From Ambrosia x helenae (Eukaryota; Streptophyta; Magnoliopsida; Asterales; Asteraceae): a stretch of 64,000 nucleotides of DNA. The stretch spans positions 94,015,719 through 94,079,718 of the forward strand of contig CM061233.1 in assembly GCA_030844895.1 (NCBI GenBank), read 5' to 3'. The notes under the pieces are model-generated. The model saw only the letters and a program-made list of their open reading frames with translations, ran no database searches and was not told the DNA's origin. This document shows, piece after piece, positions 53,618 to 64,000 of the stretch (position 1 is the stretch's first letter; the number at the start of each line of letters is the position of its first letter). The position numbers and the translations under genes were made by a program.

Positions 53618-56394
53618 TGTGACATCCGTCACCCTCTTCTTTCGTCAAATTGACAATAAGAGCCCTTCAAATATTTCCATTATAGTCCTTAGTGTATTCC
53701 AATGTTTTTTTATTTTAATCCCTATAAGTTTCATCGCTTTCAAATTTAATAAAAGTAGAGTTTCATTCAATCATTATATTTTTTTACTTGGAAAACGCTT
53801 ATTATTTTAAAATCATACACGTTTAAAGAAACAATGTTTAAACATAATATATCTTGGCAATTATAAACACTTAAAGTTTATAAAGTTAAAAAAAAACTAA
53901 GTTAGTTTGGTTAGATTTATAAATGAAAACTTTAACCAAGTTATAAAAAAAAAAAAAACTAATCTAGTTAATAAATAGAGGGACCAGAAATGTAAAAGTT
54001 TAAACTTAAAAAAAAAAATTTAGTTTTTCTTGTTCCCTGCTATCTTCTTCGATTGGGACATGGTCAACGCCGGTCGGTTTCCGGTGACCCCAAAACTTGG
54101 TTTTAATGCTTTTAAATTCATTCAAATCAGTTACTTTACAAATCCTCATCATTGTTAGTCGATACCAGTCATTATAACGTGCACAATAACAGGTTTTAAT
54201 CATGCTTTAATTGGTTTGTTGGGTAACCGTCGAAATCATTAGAACCGATCGAAACATTGATGTTAATCGAAGACTATTATAAATACATCATCCCACATCT
54301 TTCCTCAACCTTTCCACATGATAAACCCTCGATAAAAACAGCCCAATCACGACCTGAAACCCTGTTTATTCGGCCCCTATGCGATTTTCTCATCTTCTTT
54401 TTTTTTCGGGTCTGTAACGTGCTTGTAAGTTCGATTCATTGTTGCCATTTTGTTTTTCGTAATAATCTGATCAAAACCCCCATGTTTTCCGTGTTGATTG
54501 GTGGGTGGTTTTGATTATTGGAAAGGAGGTTAGGGTTAGGGTTCTTAGGTTTTAATTTGAGGAAGAAGATGTCTTTTAATAATATGTTAAATATATTTAT
54601 GTATGAATATAATCAACAAAAATTAACTTTGGTCTAGTGGTTATGCATGTTACATTGTGCAGAAAAGGCACAGGTTCGAGTCCCCTTGGACACGAATTTG
54701 TATTTTTTATGGCTATTTCCTTTTAAATTTCATTTTCTTGTTTTCTTTAAATATATATATATATATATATATATAATATAAACTTAGAATATTCATAATA
54801 AATTCATTTTTGCTCCAAAAATTATGAAATTTTAGGAGTAGCTTCTTGACACTCTAAAGAAAATCACTACACTTTTATTTTCTGAAAAATGCCTTATTTG
54901 TATATTTTTATTGATTTAATTTGTTTTAATCATAGTTAATTAATTAAAAATTCATTTTTAATGATTTTGATCCAAAAATTTTAGGATAATTATTTCTAAG
55001 CATTCTAATCTGAAATAAAAATTATTGGTTCAGAAAATATTTATTTTTATTGATTTTCCTATTTTTAATCATTTAAACATGATTTAATCTCTTTAAATCA
55101 GTTTTAAATATAAATAAGTTTATAAAAATTATGGGAAAATTAATTTCATTGATTTACATCAGAAAGAATCCATTTCCTATAAAAATAATATTTTTGGTTC
55201 ATGTCTTGTATTTTTAATCTTATTTATGTTTAATAAGATATAATTAGTCATTTATTTATTTATATTAATTAGAAACTATTTTACAAATACTTTTCTTATA
55301 AAATAGAAATATTTCTTGTGTTGGAAAGTCTTAATTATTATTTGTCGGATCATCATGTAACACATAATTATTTATTTACACATTTATGATTAATGTATTT
55401 ATTTTAATTTAGTTAAAGTAATTAACTAAATTATTTTGTTTTAATTATTCAAACATATTTTTATCTAAATATTTAATAGGTAGTAATTATATTGTTTAAA
55501 CCACTTTTACAACCTTTCATATATTATTTGTGATATACAACTTTTACATTAACGCGACTTATCATAAAAACTCTAATTCCCCAAATCGACTTAACAAACC
55601 CTAATGCCTTAGACCCTAGATGCCATAGACTTTTAGACTTTTCCCTTATTAGTATTCTTATACGATATAGGTTGAATTCCTCGGAATTCCCATTACTTAG
55701 CTCACGACCGCTTAAGTTGGATTTTGATCGCTTTCGCAAACTGTGAGTATATCTTTCCCCTTTTACCGTTTTACTACTTTGGGGTGACTCATGTACTTAT
55801 ATATTAATCAAGTTTCAATTTCTTATACTTAATGCAATTCTCATGTGTGTTTGCTTTATGTTAATTGGTGTGTCTATGACTTGTCAAAATCATTAACCGC
55901 TGGGCGGCCTAGCTTTTCAATGAATAGTACTATGGTATACCCCCTTGAGACTCTGTTGAGAGAATCTTGGTCATTGTCTTGTTAATTCATTATTCAGTTG
56001 GTTAGTCATGTGTTAGTCATTATTCTCAGGTTTGGTTTTGAACGGATATTACTTATTACATAATTGCAAATGGTACCGCACATGAATTGCTACACATTTC
56101 TCTACTATATTTATTTAAACAGGGTATGCTCACCAATACAATATTTGTATTGACCAAAATATTTTGTACATGTTTCAGGTTGTTTTGAGATACATTCTTT
56201 AAGCTTTCGGATTTATAATTAGATTTTGATTCATTGTATTTCAATTTAGTTGGCAGTTAGAATCGTTGTATTTCATTTCAATGTAATAAATTCTTAAATT
56301 CAATGTATTCAAATTACATTTCTAGTCCATGAGCTATTGAACAATCGTCACTACGTGACACCTCGATGTTTCCGCCATGGGTTGGGGTGTTACA
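53618..56394 (+). mobile_element. Solo LTR (2777 bp) of the LARD family
   Basis: It starts TGTGACATCC and ends GGGGTGTTACA, with perfect 5-bp target duplications ACCAG at 53613-53617 and 56395-56399. The right half is closely similar to the LARD 3' LTR (54780-56394 against 5215-6346 plus 17743-18204), while the left third has diverged. A solo LTR arises when the two LTRs of a full element recombine. It holds an (AT)n run at about 54749-54774 and a tRNA-like module. Confidence 0.95.
54630..54690 (+). other. tRNA-like module inside solo LTR
   Basis: A-box TGGTCTAGTGGTTATGC at 54630-54646 and B-box GGTTCGAGTCC at 54673-54683. The first 13 bases of the A-box region equal those at 5077, while the spacer between the boxes is different and the B-box is changed but still matches consensus. 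Confidence 0.65.
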
Positions 56395-58805
56395 ACCAGA
56401 CTCTAGGAACCCCCATCAACCTCCATCTGCCACCACTGAACCACCCTTGAAGAGCCTTTGTTGGGGTCAACAACAACAATCACAGCCGACAATTGAAGGT
56501 GATCTGTTATAAGATGCCTCAATTAAAGTTTGTTACGTACTAACTTACCTAAATTTAGAGTAATTATGATATTGGAGAATATATACTAACTTGCCTAAAT
56601 TTAGAGTAATTATGATATTGGAAAATATATTTGTAAGTAATTTGTTTCGAAACGTTTTATTGCAGCTGATAAACGAAGACACATGAGAAGTGAATCAATG
56701 TGGTCATGTGGTTGTTTGAGGCCTATTAAGAATAGTAATTGATCTATAATTTACTCAATTTCTGGGTTGTGAAGTGTACAACTTAGAAACAGGCAAAGGC
56801 ACATGTGTTTCTGAGATGGCAACAACATCTGAGAAGGCATTAATAAAGGTAGTATGATTCTAAAATATATCCTTATTATATGAAGGTGGTTATTTCTATA
56901 TGTGTGTATTATTTAACACTTGATTATCGTCATAGTTTAGAAAATTGTGTATGGGCGAATCGAGTGAGTTGGGTACATATCAAAACAGATAACTAATAAT
57001 GTGGGTCAAAATGGGTCAGGTCGGGCTACCCTATGAAAATGCTGTTGTAGATGTAATTGCGTAAACAAATGCTGAAAAGGCTTTGGAGGTATGTTAATGT
57101 GGATATAAAGATTTATTGAGATAGCACAACATGACTGCATATTGTAAAAATGGAGTGTTGTTAGCTAACTCTACTTTTGTTTCAATGTTTCTTGTGTATG
57201 GCGGAACCATTTTGCCTTAATGCACATTTATATATTTAATGGTTTTCTAAAGGTTTTGTTTCGTATCCTACTTTATTAAAATCTTGAATATGAAGTTTAA
57301 TTTGTTGTTTAATGAACTAATTTTTTCCCTATCTACTTGTTGCAGGATTTGCATGCCTATCAAGCGGACGCTGCAACCATCAGGTGTAATGGTAAATATC
57401 TGATGCAACTGTTTCTATATAATGTATATGTGTACAGTACAGGCGCACACATAGTTCTTGTGTATATGTTGTTTATTCTAACACTTATAGTCGTATGTTG
57501 AAAGTGAATGTTGGAAATCAACTAGAAACCTAGATGTGGTCATAGAAGTAACAACGTTACATGTTGAATTTTTAATCAAAAAAGATTATAGAAAGTTTTC
57601 CGTCTTAGGGCCAGGAACCTGAAGTAATAGGAATAAAATATGGTTTAGCTTTGCAAACAGTGATCAGTATCAGCTTCTATTCACATAAACGGGTTGAGTA
57701 ACGGGTCAAACGTGTAATTTTTGGTGTGGGTTGAGATGGTATGGTTGACCCGAAGCACTTTCTTTTCCTAACATTTTATTTTTTTTGTAGAAAAATAGCG
57801 CCAAAAATGGTCATAAAAAAATTAATTCAAGAAGTATCTTATTTTAAATTAAAATGATTAAGGTTGCACTTTGGGAAACTTTTGACTCATTTCCTTTTTA
57901 TGACCTGAAACGGCCTATTCGTAAGTAGTGGACCAAATTGCTATATAAATTGTTAGTATTTGGTCTTTTTTTTCTCATGTTTTAGGTTTAGGTTTCAAGC
58001 CAACAACTACTTTTGTCAATGTTGGTTACTAGACATGAAACCACTGGTTCAGTGTTGACTTGGACTCTATCTATTTAGGAAGGTACACTTTACCAATATA
58101 TCAAACTTGTAATTCAATGTTCTATGTTTTTTTCCATTCATTTTAAAAGATAACTACTTTAAACTAGAGGAGTAGAGCCTATAGATGCAAAGATGGGTCG
58201 GGCGGCTTACTGGAAAAATGGGGTTGGGTTGAAATAGCTCACTTTTAGTGTGGTTCAAAACAGAATGGGTAAAGAGTGGGATCGGATTGGATTTGAGTTT
58301 TGACCATGTATTGAAAAATACAAGTAATGCATAATGCATTGGTAATTACAGCAACAATATTTTTAAAATAATAATTTAAATAATTGATTAAAATGATTTA
58401 GGAGGTTGTACTATTGTAGACATTGGAAATACATACTATGCGACTTTCAACCCGTTCGACCCATACTGCTTTTAGCTAACTTTTTTATTTGACATGTTTG
58501 AGTCAATAACACAACCCAAAAGCGACTTATTCATAAGTAAATGGTTTAAAGTTGGTTCTATTTTTGTTAACAACAACACAAGCAAAATCTTCTAAAGTTA
58601 TCCTATGCCCTCATGGATATTTTCGTTCACTTCAGACAACACCTTCGTCCTCTAATAGTTGAACTATTCTTATGTTTGTGTATCATATATGATTTCTTGC
58701 CTTTGCACTAATTTTACATTGTATATACTTGCAAGCCTACACTATAATTTAACTTTAAAGTGTTCATAAGGTGTATATACTTGCATTATTTGTTACACGC
58801 CTTCA
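56395..58805. other. Helitron interior without clear gene
   Basis: AT-rich sequence with a tandem duplication of about 57 bp at 56529-56629 (lines with CTAACTTGCCTAAATTTAGAG). A short exon-like piece at 57346-57383 is flanked by TTGCAG and GTGTAA. No protein family is recognised. Confidence 0.35.
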
Positions 58806-58990
58806 ACTAAAATGCCCATGTAATTCTATTGGCCTGAGTAGCATCACTTGTACAGTGTAGTACTTACCTCTACGATTATAATTATAGAATTCATGAGCCA
58901 TAATTCAACAATATTTTAGGCTCACCTATTAGATAATTATTTTATGGGATGACTTGATAAAAATATATGGCGTTCGTTGGTCCAAACCTC
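58806..58990 (+). repeat. Left arm of long inverted repeat
   Basis: It starts ACTAAAATGCCCATG and ends near GGTCCAAACCTC. It is the reverse complement of 60311-60488 at about 90% by eye, with an 8-base difference near the inner end. Confidence 0.8.
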
Positions 58991-60310
58991 CAGACAAAGA
59001 GACCATGGATTTGTTAATCTGTTTTTTGTGTATAAAAAAAAGTATAGAAACAATTTGCCATCTGTGATATTTGTTTAATTTGATTCATCATGAGTTTTCT
59101 ACTGCTTAAAGATATGTTATTTCAGCAGGATATATGCCTTTATACAAATAGTAAGACTACTTTTTCCCCAAATGTATTGCGTGTTTAATAACTATAGGTA
59201 ACTTTAATGGACAGTGTCTCGCTCGATACACTTTATATAAATTCTTTCAGCATAAAACAGAAAAACAACATGGCCTGCTGCAAGTTCAAATCAAATTCAA
59301 TTTCACCAACATTGCTGTTGAATTACGGCATGTTCTTCTATGTTCACTTCATATATCTCTTGGGTTTAGTTTTCTTTCTACCCTATGATTTCAAACACAA
59401 CAGCTGCTCTTGTTGCTACAATCTAAGGAATTGTTGTTAATACTTTGCTTCATGGAACTGAAAGCTGTTGTTGCTACAATCTAAGGTTTTGTTTTTATAT
59501 TCTTTATTTCCTAGGTATAGTTATTCTTTGCTACTGCTTTCACCGTTGAGTGCCGAATATCGTTTCGTACATGTGTTATTAGTTCTATATGGTGTTTTGT
59601 GATTATTGACTTTTGATCTGGATGGCTGTCTAGATTTAATCGTTAACCTATATATCGAGTGTCAGTAGATCTATGTGCTTGTAGCTAATTGTTTAGATAT
59701 TTTCTTCTTTTTTTATTATTCATATATTGGGTTGTTAATTACTTTTAAACTGGTTACTCTTGCAGAAACAAACTTTGCTGGAAATAGTAATCATGCTAGC
59801 TAAAGGTATTTGCTTTTTGGGAGTTAGCAATTTAGGATATGTGTTCTGCTAGAACTAAAAAGAAGTTATTTGTTTTGTATAAATGATTGGAATGAAGTTT
59901 TGTTTAAAGGATTGGAATGAATAGATCCTCAAGAATTGTATTACCCAATTTTGAAAAATATTTACAGTAACAAACATATGCATCTTTATTAACCAGTTTA
60001 ATTCAGAGCATGTGGTAATGTCTATTGATATGGATTCAAATGTAGCAAATTCTCAATTATTCAAAGTATACTTAAAAAGGTGTATTTGCTTTTAATTTCC
60101 AAAATAGATTACTATCCCACGAGCGCTCAACTCATCGTATGTGTAGCACGATATAATTTTGTGGAAACATAAACTACTTTGTTATGTAATACTTTTTTTT
60201 TTTTTTGTGTTTTCTTTTTAAGTTTAATTTTATCTCACTTGACCCGTTTTATTTTCAGGATAGATTTTAAATTAGTTAAAGAAAACCATTATTTTTTGCT
60301 ATACAATTTG
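58991..60310. other. Sequence enclosed by the inverted repeat
   Basis: About 1.3 kb, AT-rich, no recognised domain. The longest frame (59207-59440, 77 codons) has hydrophobic stretches but no clear homology. GTTGTTGCTACAATCTAAGG occurs twice (59411-59430 roughly, and 59467-59486). Confidence 0.4.
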
Positions 60311-60488
60311 AAGTTTGGACCATATATATTTTTATCAAGTCATCCTATAAAATAATTCTATTTAATAGGTGTGCCTAAAATATTGTTGAATTATGGCTCA
60401 TGAATTCTATAATTATAATTGTAGATGTAAGTACTACACTGTACAAGTTATGCTACTCAGACCGATAGAATTACCTGGGCATTTTAGT
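60311..60488 (-). repeat. Right arm of long inverted repeat
   Basis: It pairs with 58806-58990. The outer end CTGGGCATTTTAGT lies about 115 bases before the Helitron 3' end, so the inverted repeat sits inside the Helitron candidate. Confidence 0.8.
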
Positions 60489-60613
60489 ATTTTTGGTTTG
60501 TTTTGTCATAAACCCGTAACGGGTGTTGGTTTGTAATAGGCGTCTTATTTGAATCTAATATCACTTGAAACACCCGCTACAACGTGCGGGCATTCCCACT
60601 AGTATATATACAA

Positions 60614-60866
60614 TTAGCAACTTGAGTCTCCTTCAACCATCACACCCTTTCATAATCTAACACCCAACTTTTCACTCCCACTTCTGATATTTTTTTAGCC
60701 TCCTTCAACCATCACACCCTTTCATAATCTAACACCCAACTTTTCACTCCCACATTCTAATATTTTTTTTAATACACATAGCAACTTGAGTCTCCTTCAA
60801 CCTCACATCCTTTCATAATCTAACACCCAACTTTTTACTCCAACCTTCTAATATTTTTTAATACAC
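60614..60866. repeat. Minisatellite, about 80-88 bp x 3
   Basis: Three copies of a unit built on CTCCTTCAACCATCACACCC and CATAATCTAACACCCAAC, starting at about 60614, 60698 and 60779. The first two are nearly identical in the core and the third is more diverged. Confidence 0.85.
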
Positions 60867-60888
60867 TTTATTAATTTTCACTCCCACT

Positions 60889-61240
60889 TAGAGGTGTTCA
60901 TCGGTTCGATTTACGGTTTATTTGGTTTATTCGGTTCGGTTTATTTGGTTTTCAATATTTTGTACCTCAAACCAAACACCAAACCAAATAAGGAATATAT
61001 GAACCAAACCAAATTCAACCGAATTCAATTCGCTTCGGTTTCGGTTCAAAACCAAATAAACCGATTTTAACCAAATTCAACCAAATTGAAACAAAGTTCT
61101 TTTTCCCAAATTTATATTAATGTTTGTGTTTCAAATAGCAAGTTAGCAACTAATTTAAACCGAATAATTAAACAACACAACATGTTATAAAAGAAGGTTT
61201 AAAAGCAAAAATAAAACAAACAACAAAGTTAAATTATAAT
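60889..61240. mobile_element. Half of a hAT-type element (TAGAGGTGTTCA end)
   Basis: The end TAGAGGTGTTCATCGGTTCG, followed by CGGTT/AACCGA-rich sequence to about 61090, matches the style of the complete element at 25243-25885 (TAGGGGTGAGCA and AACCGA words). No right terminal repeat is seen; the element is cut near 61240. Confidence 0.55.
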
Positions 61241-61241
61241 C

Positions 61242-61279
61242 AGTATCCCGCAGCAACGCGCGGGGTTGCGTCAACTCGT
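61242..61279 (+). mobile_element. Helitron-like 3' end remnant
   Basis: CCCG(C)..CGCGGGG hairpin at 61247-61264, then CTCG and T at 61275-61279, a decayed form of the CTRR-T end. It is bounded by TATAATC at 61235-61241 and 61280-61286. Confidence 0.35.
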
Positions 61280-61371
61280 TATAATCAAAATACAACATTA
61301 ATAAATGAATTTTCTTTCTAAACAATTGATATTTTTTTTGTTTTTTCGCAAAAACAATTTCAAATTAACTT

Positions 61372-61435
61372 TTTACACATGTGTAAATGAAACAGTTTAC
61401 ACATGTATAAACAGTAAATTTACATGTGTAAAAAC
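61372..61435. repeat. TTTACACATGTGTAAA palindrome cluster
   Basis: Three variants of the palindrome TTTACACATGTGTAAA occur within 64 bp. They lie in a reversed copy of the family also seen at 53020-53060. Confidence 0.55.
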
Positions 61436-61739
61436 AAATTATTTTCGTATACGTTTGAATTTTTACGCGTAAATTGTGTTTTTGAAATTGTATGTCGTTC
61501 TCACGGTTCGCACGAAATATATGTTTTCTCAAATTAACTTTCCCCTCATAACATATACAAATATCAAAAATAAAGCAGAGAAGACCGGTCCAAGACTAAA
61601 CACATTCGAGATAGGCTCCTTTAAAAGTTCTTGTTTACCATATCCACATGAATACTCGAAAAAAGATTACGTTATCGCTGGCATTTCAAAAGAAATTAAT
61701 AAGGTAGGGATTTGTAAAAGGGGAATACCATAAAAAAAA

Positions 61740-62280
61740 AATAATGTACTTTTCTTTTTTTTCTCATAAAAGTCACTAAACAATTTTTACACATAAAAAC
61801 ACTAGACTTAGTGTTATTCTCACAAAAATCATTCAACAATTTTTCGTACATATAAAACTTCATAGATTATGTTTTTTCTTATAAAAGTCACTTAACATTT
61901 TTTTTGCAAATTGTATGACAAAAAAAATTGTCGTTGAAATCAAAATAATATTAGTTTCACTAATTTATAATACTTAACTAAATAAAAAATTTAACACATT
62001 AGCAATTTATTTTATTGACGTAACTCGTTTGAAGCCGAACTTTCTTGTTCATAACTTCATCATTTTAAACACTTTTGTACGGATAAAAAATATAGATGCC
62101 ACGTATGAAACAAAAGAACTATAAGCAAACACAACTGAATATTCTGAATTTAGGTTATTTAAAATAAAAAGAAATCAAAAATTGTTCCAAATTGATACAT
62201 GGATGAACTTTTATGTGAAAAAGAAACTGTTAAATGACTTTTATGAGAATTAACAAAAAATGTAGTGTTTTTTATAAGGT
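61740..62280. other. AT-rich non-coding sequence
   Basis: Words such as CTCATAAAAGTCACT and TTCTCACAAAAATCATTCAACA recur at 61763-61915, and in reverse at 62215-62250. No gene is seen. Confidence 0.4.
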
Positions 62281-62284
62281 AAAC

Positions 62285-62530
62285 TTTTATTAACGCAAAA
62301 CCGACACGATTCTATGTCTACAAGAAAGAGACATACAACCGGCCAGCATACGAACTACATCAAATCAAATTTACACCAACCCCATTCTATAGATTCCTAA
62401 TTAAATCTACATCTAAACCATAGGAAACTAAGTGTCTTGATCTTCATCATCACCTCTAACACTTTCAATTTCTTGTCCGAGAAGATATGACCGTTTCTAG
62501 CCCTTCATATGCTCCATAAAGCTATATGTT
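62285..62530 (-). pseudogene. LINE (L1-type) ORF2 C-terminal fragment
   Basis: The minus strand encodes, with stops, a stretch like the end of plant LINE ORF2 after the zf-RVT domain: ARNGHIFSDKK, then IKTLSFLWFR and a WGWCKF-like end. A leftward tail runs into AATAAAAG and an A-rich end near 62265-62290, as expected for a 5'-truncated LINE. RT itself is absent. Confidence 0.6.
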
Positions 62531-63560
62531 ATCCATTTTATATACACATAGTAAGGATGTTATCCATTTTTTTTGTTGTAATTTGAGGTACAAACAATTG
62601 TAGTACTTCTTTTGATTTTTTTTTTCATTATATAAACCACCCTTTAACTTTTTCTAAATGACAAAAGTTACTCTTAAAGTTTATAATTTAATATAAACTA
62701 AAATTTCTAACTTGAAAAAATTGAATCTCCTACTTTATAACTTGACAGGAAAAGTCTCCTTACTTTCTAACTTTTTTTAACCCTTAAATTTTTGACATGT
62801 AACCCATTCTACCCACAAACTTCTCTATAATGTCAAAAGTAACTCTCTAACTTTGCAAATGTCCCTTTGACCCCATTAGGTTTCAAAAGAGCTTATCGTA
62901 AAAACTAATTTCTTACGTTTTTATTTTTATGCATATGCATGTATAAAGTCAAGTGATTTTTGCTTGATGACCAGTTGGACAAATATAATACGTTTTGATT
63001 TGACGATATAATTCGAGTTGATCTACGTTTTGACGTAAATGGTCGATAATAATAATCTATACATAATCACACCACAAAATCGGTGTAAAATTCAAGTTCG
63101 TCTACATTTTGACGTAATTTTGGAATAATTTTTGGTATAATTTTTTTTTTGTGAGTAGTTATGGAACTAATAAATATAATTTTTACTTTGTCTATGTTTC
63201 AACATACTTTTGTGAAAGTCAATCGCAACTTGAAACCCAAAGGCTAGAGTGGATTACCTTGGATCTACGTGCCTAGAGATCACGTTTGTTGTTCAGTTGG
63301 ACGACAACCCAACCTGACCCGATCAGCCGAAACTTTATTAATAGTGAGACTGAGCTTGAGCTAGGACCGGTTTTGCACTTACAATTTCATTGCTTGTCGA
63401 TTTTTACCGTTTGGGTCCATTGGTAGTGTATATGTTTTATCGGTTTTGGATTGTACTGGACCCAAAAGCGACTCTTGGATCACTATCATGGTTTACAATT
63501 CACTTTGATCAGTGTCTACATTGTATAACAATCCACTTGCTTAAACACAAACCAAGGTTC
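62531..63560. other. Non-coding, includes dispersed family shared with 38.3 kb
   Basis: Sequence at 62795-63125 matches 38310-38640 in the same orientation at perhaps 70-75% by eye. The Helitron-type hairpin seen at the end of the 38-kb copy is missing here. The frame at 63390-63593 has no known domain. Confidence 0.45.
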
Positions 63561-63565
63561 TTACA

Positions 63566-63626
63566 CGGAAACAAAGTCGACATATATGCATAAAAGAACC
63601 GGAAACAAAGTCGATATATATGCATA
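63566..63626. repeat. 27-bp tandem duplication
   Basis: The 27-bp unit at 63566-63592 is repeated at 63600-63626 with one difference (GACATA/GATATA) and a 7-base spacer. It lies immediately before the LTR start at 63628. Confidence 0.9.
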
Positions 63627-63627
63627 C

Positions 63628-64000
63628 TGTTATGAACACTTATTGAGGCCCAATTCACAGCCCATTTCAATAGAAGATACAGGCCCAACCCATAGTGTTT
63701 TGTGAGGAGCGGCTGATATAAGGCGCGAGAATGAAGAGCGTAGGGTATGAATGAATATTGTTAGTGTTATTTGGCTTCTTCTTCTCATCCCATACTCTGT
63801 AACTCTCTAAGCTTCCCATCCCCTCCTCTATCAAGTATCTTGTATTACATTCGGTTCTTGCTTGTATTAGTTCAACAATCAATGGAAACCTTTCAGATTT
63901 CATGCCTATTTGTATTACTTGTTGAGTTGTGAAACAACCATTCACAACACATACAAACACACAACAAACAAAAAACTTGCGGCTACGATCAAGCATGCTT
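63628..64000 (+). mobile_element. Start of a copia-type LTR, cut by window edge
   Basis: It starts TGTTATGAACACTTATTGAGG. A TATA-like GATATAAGG at 63715-63723 is followed by a leader with CAATCAATGGAAACC, the usual layout of copia LTRs. The minus-strand frame over it (63667-63996) is a shadow. The right end and internal region lie beyond the window. Confidence 0.6.

Larger units (their letters stand above)
53106..60602 (+). mobile_element. Candidate Helitron (7.5 kb) with nested solo LTR
   Basis: The 5' end TCTATATTATCTTATTAAGG follows an A at 53105. The 3' end has hairpin CCCGC..GCGGG (60573-60590), then 12 bases, then CTAG at 60599-60602 and a T. TC start, hairpin near the 3' end, CTRR end and A/T insertion site are the Helitron rules. 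No Rep/helicase ORF is seen, so it is non-autonomous. It contains CCACC-rich sequence split by the solo LTR, a possible exon remnant near 57346-57383, and a pair of 180-bp inverted repeats. The 3' end is well supported; joining it to this 5' end is inference. Confidence 0.55.

Noticed and set aside
59207..59440. 77-codon ORF with a hydrophobic stretch and Cys pairs
   Set aside because: Isolated in AT-rich Helitron interior with no support for expression or family.

Overview
This is plant nuclear DNA and looks like pericentromeric or other repeat-rich chromatin. I see no intact host protein gene in 64 kb. Nearly everything recognisable is transposable-element DNA: Ty1-copia and Ty3-gypsy LTR retrotransposons, solo LTRs, Helitron-like ends, small DNA transposons, a LINE tail and a 5S-bearing Cassandra-like LTR. 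The element types point to a eudicot, probably Asteraceae; that is an inference from family style, not proof. A run of 100 N at 34308-34407 marks a draft-assembly gap. Layout: 1-18204 is a large non-coding gypsy-type element (LARD-like) with ~2.7-kb LTRs and a tRNA-iMet-type primer site. Its 5' LTR is cut by the window edge and carries an internal deletion. Its 3' LTR is split by an 11.4-kb Sirevirus-like copia element (6347-17742, minus strand, 5-bp target duplication ATGGT) with an open gag, a broken pol and a long extra 3' ORF. 18205-27210 is a minus-strand mosaic of Athila-like and Tat-like gypsy pieces, fused in frame near 23350 and interrupted by another LTR piece and a 643-bp hAT-type element with an 8-bp target duplication. 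27211-28195 is a decayed copia integrase. 28235-34307 is a second copia element on the plus strand that runs into the gap. 34408-40035 holds tRNA-like modules, Helitron-type ends and a decayed Myb/SANT-like gene of the type carried by PIF/Harbinger elements. 40036-47789 is a minus-strand Tekay/Del-type chromovirus with a 2584-bp 3' LTR, chromodomain, pol and gag. Its 5' LTR is not where it should be; a Cassandra-like LTR with a 5S rRNA-derived segment sits there. 48117-53105 has a MITE, a Tat-type LTR and AT-rich spacer. 53106-60602 is a candidate Helitron that swallowed a perfect 2777-bp solo LTR (target duplication ACCAG) of the same family as the LARD. 60603-64000 has minisatellites, a hAT-like half element, a LINE tail and the start of another LTR at 63628. 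The most unusual signals are in the non-coding parts of the retroelements. (1) Four stem-loops just after the LARD primer site keep a 19-nt loop while their stem sequences change in compensating fashion. (2) A hairpin before the polypurine tract keeps its pairing while its sequence changes. (3) tRNA-like A-box/B-box modules sit inside giant LTRs at matching places but with different spacers. (4) Each element carries its own dispersed short word, and one word, GGTCGAA, is shared by a copia and a gypsy element. (5) The Tekay gag holds an 82-nt GT-AG segment whose removal exactly keeps the frame. Single-base length differences in C/G runs between near-identical repeats suggest that some frameshifts may be assembly error rather than biology.
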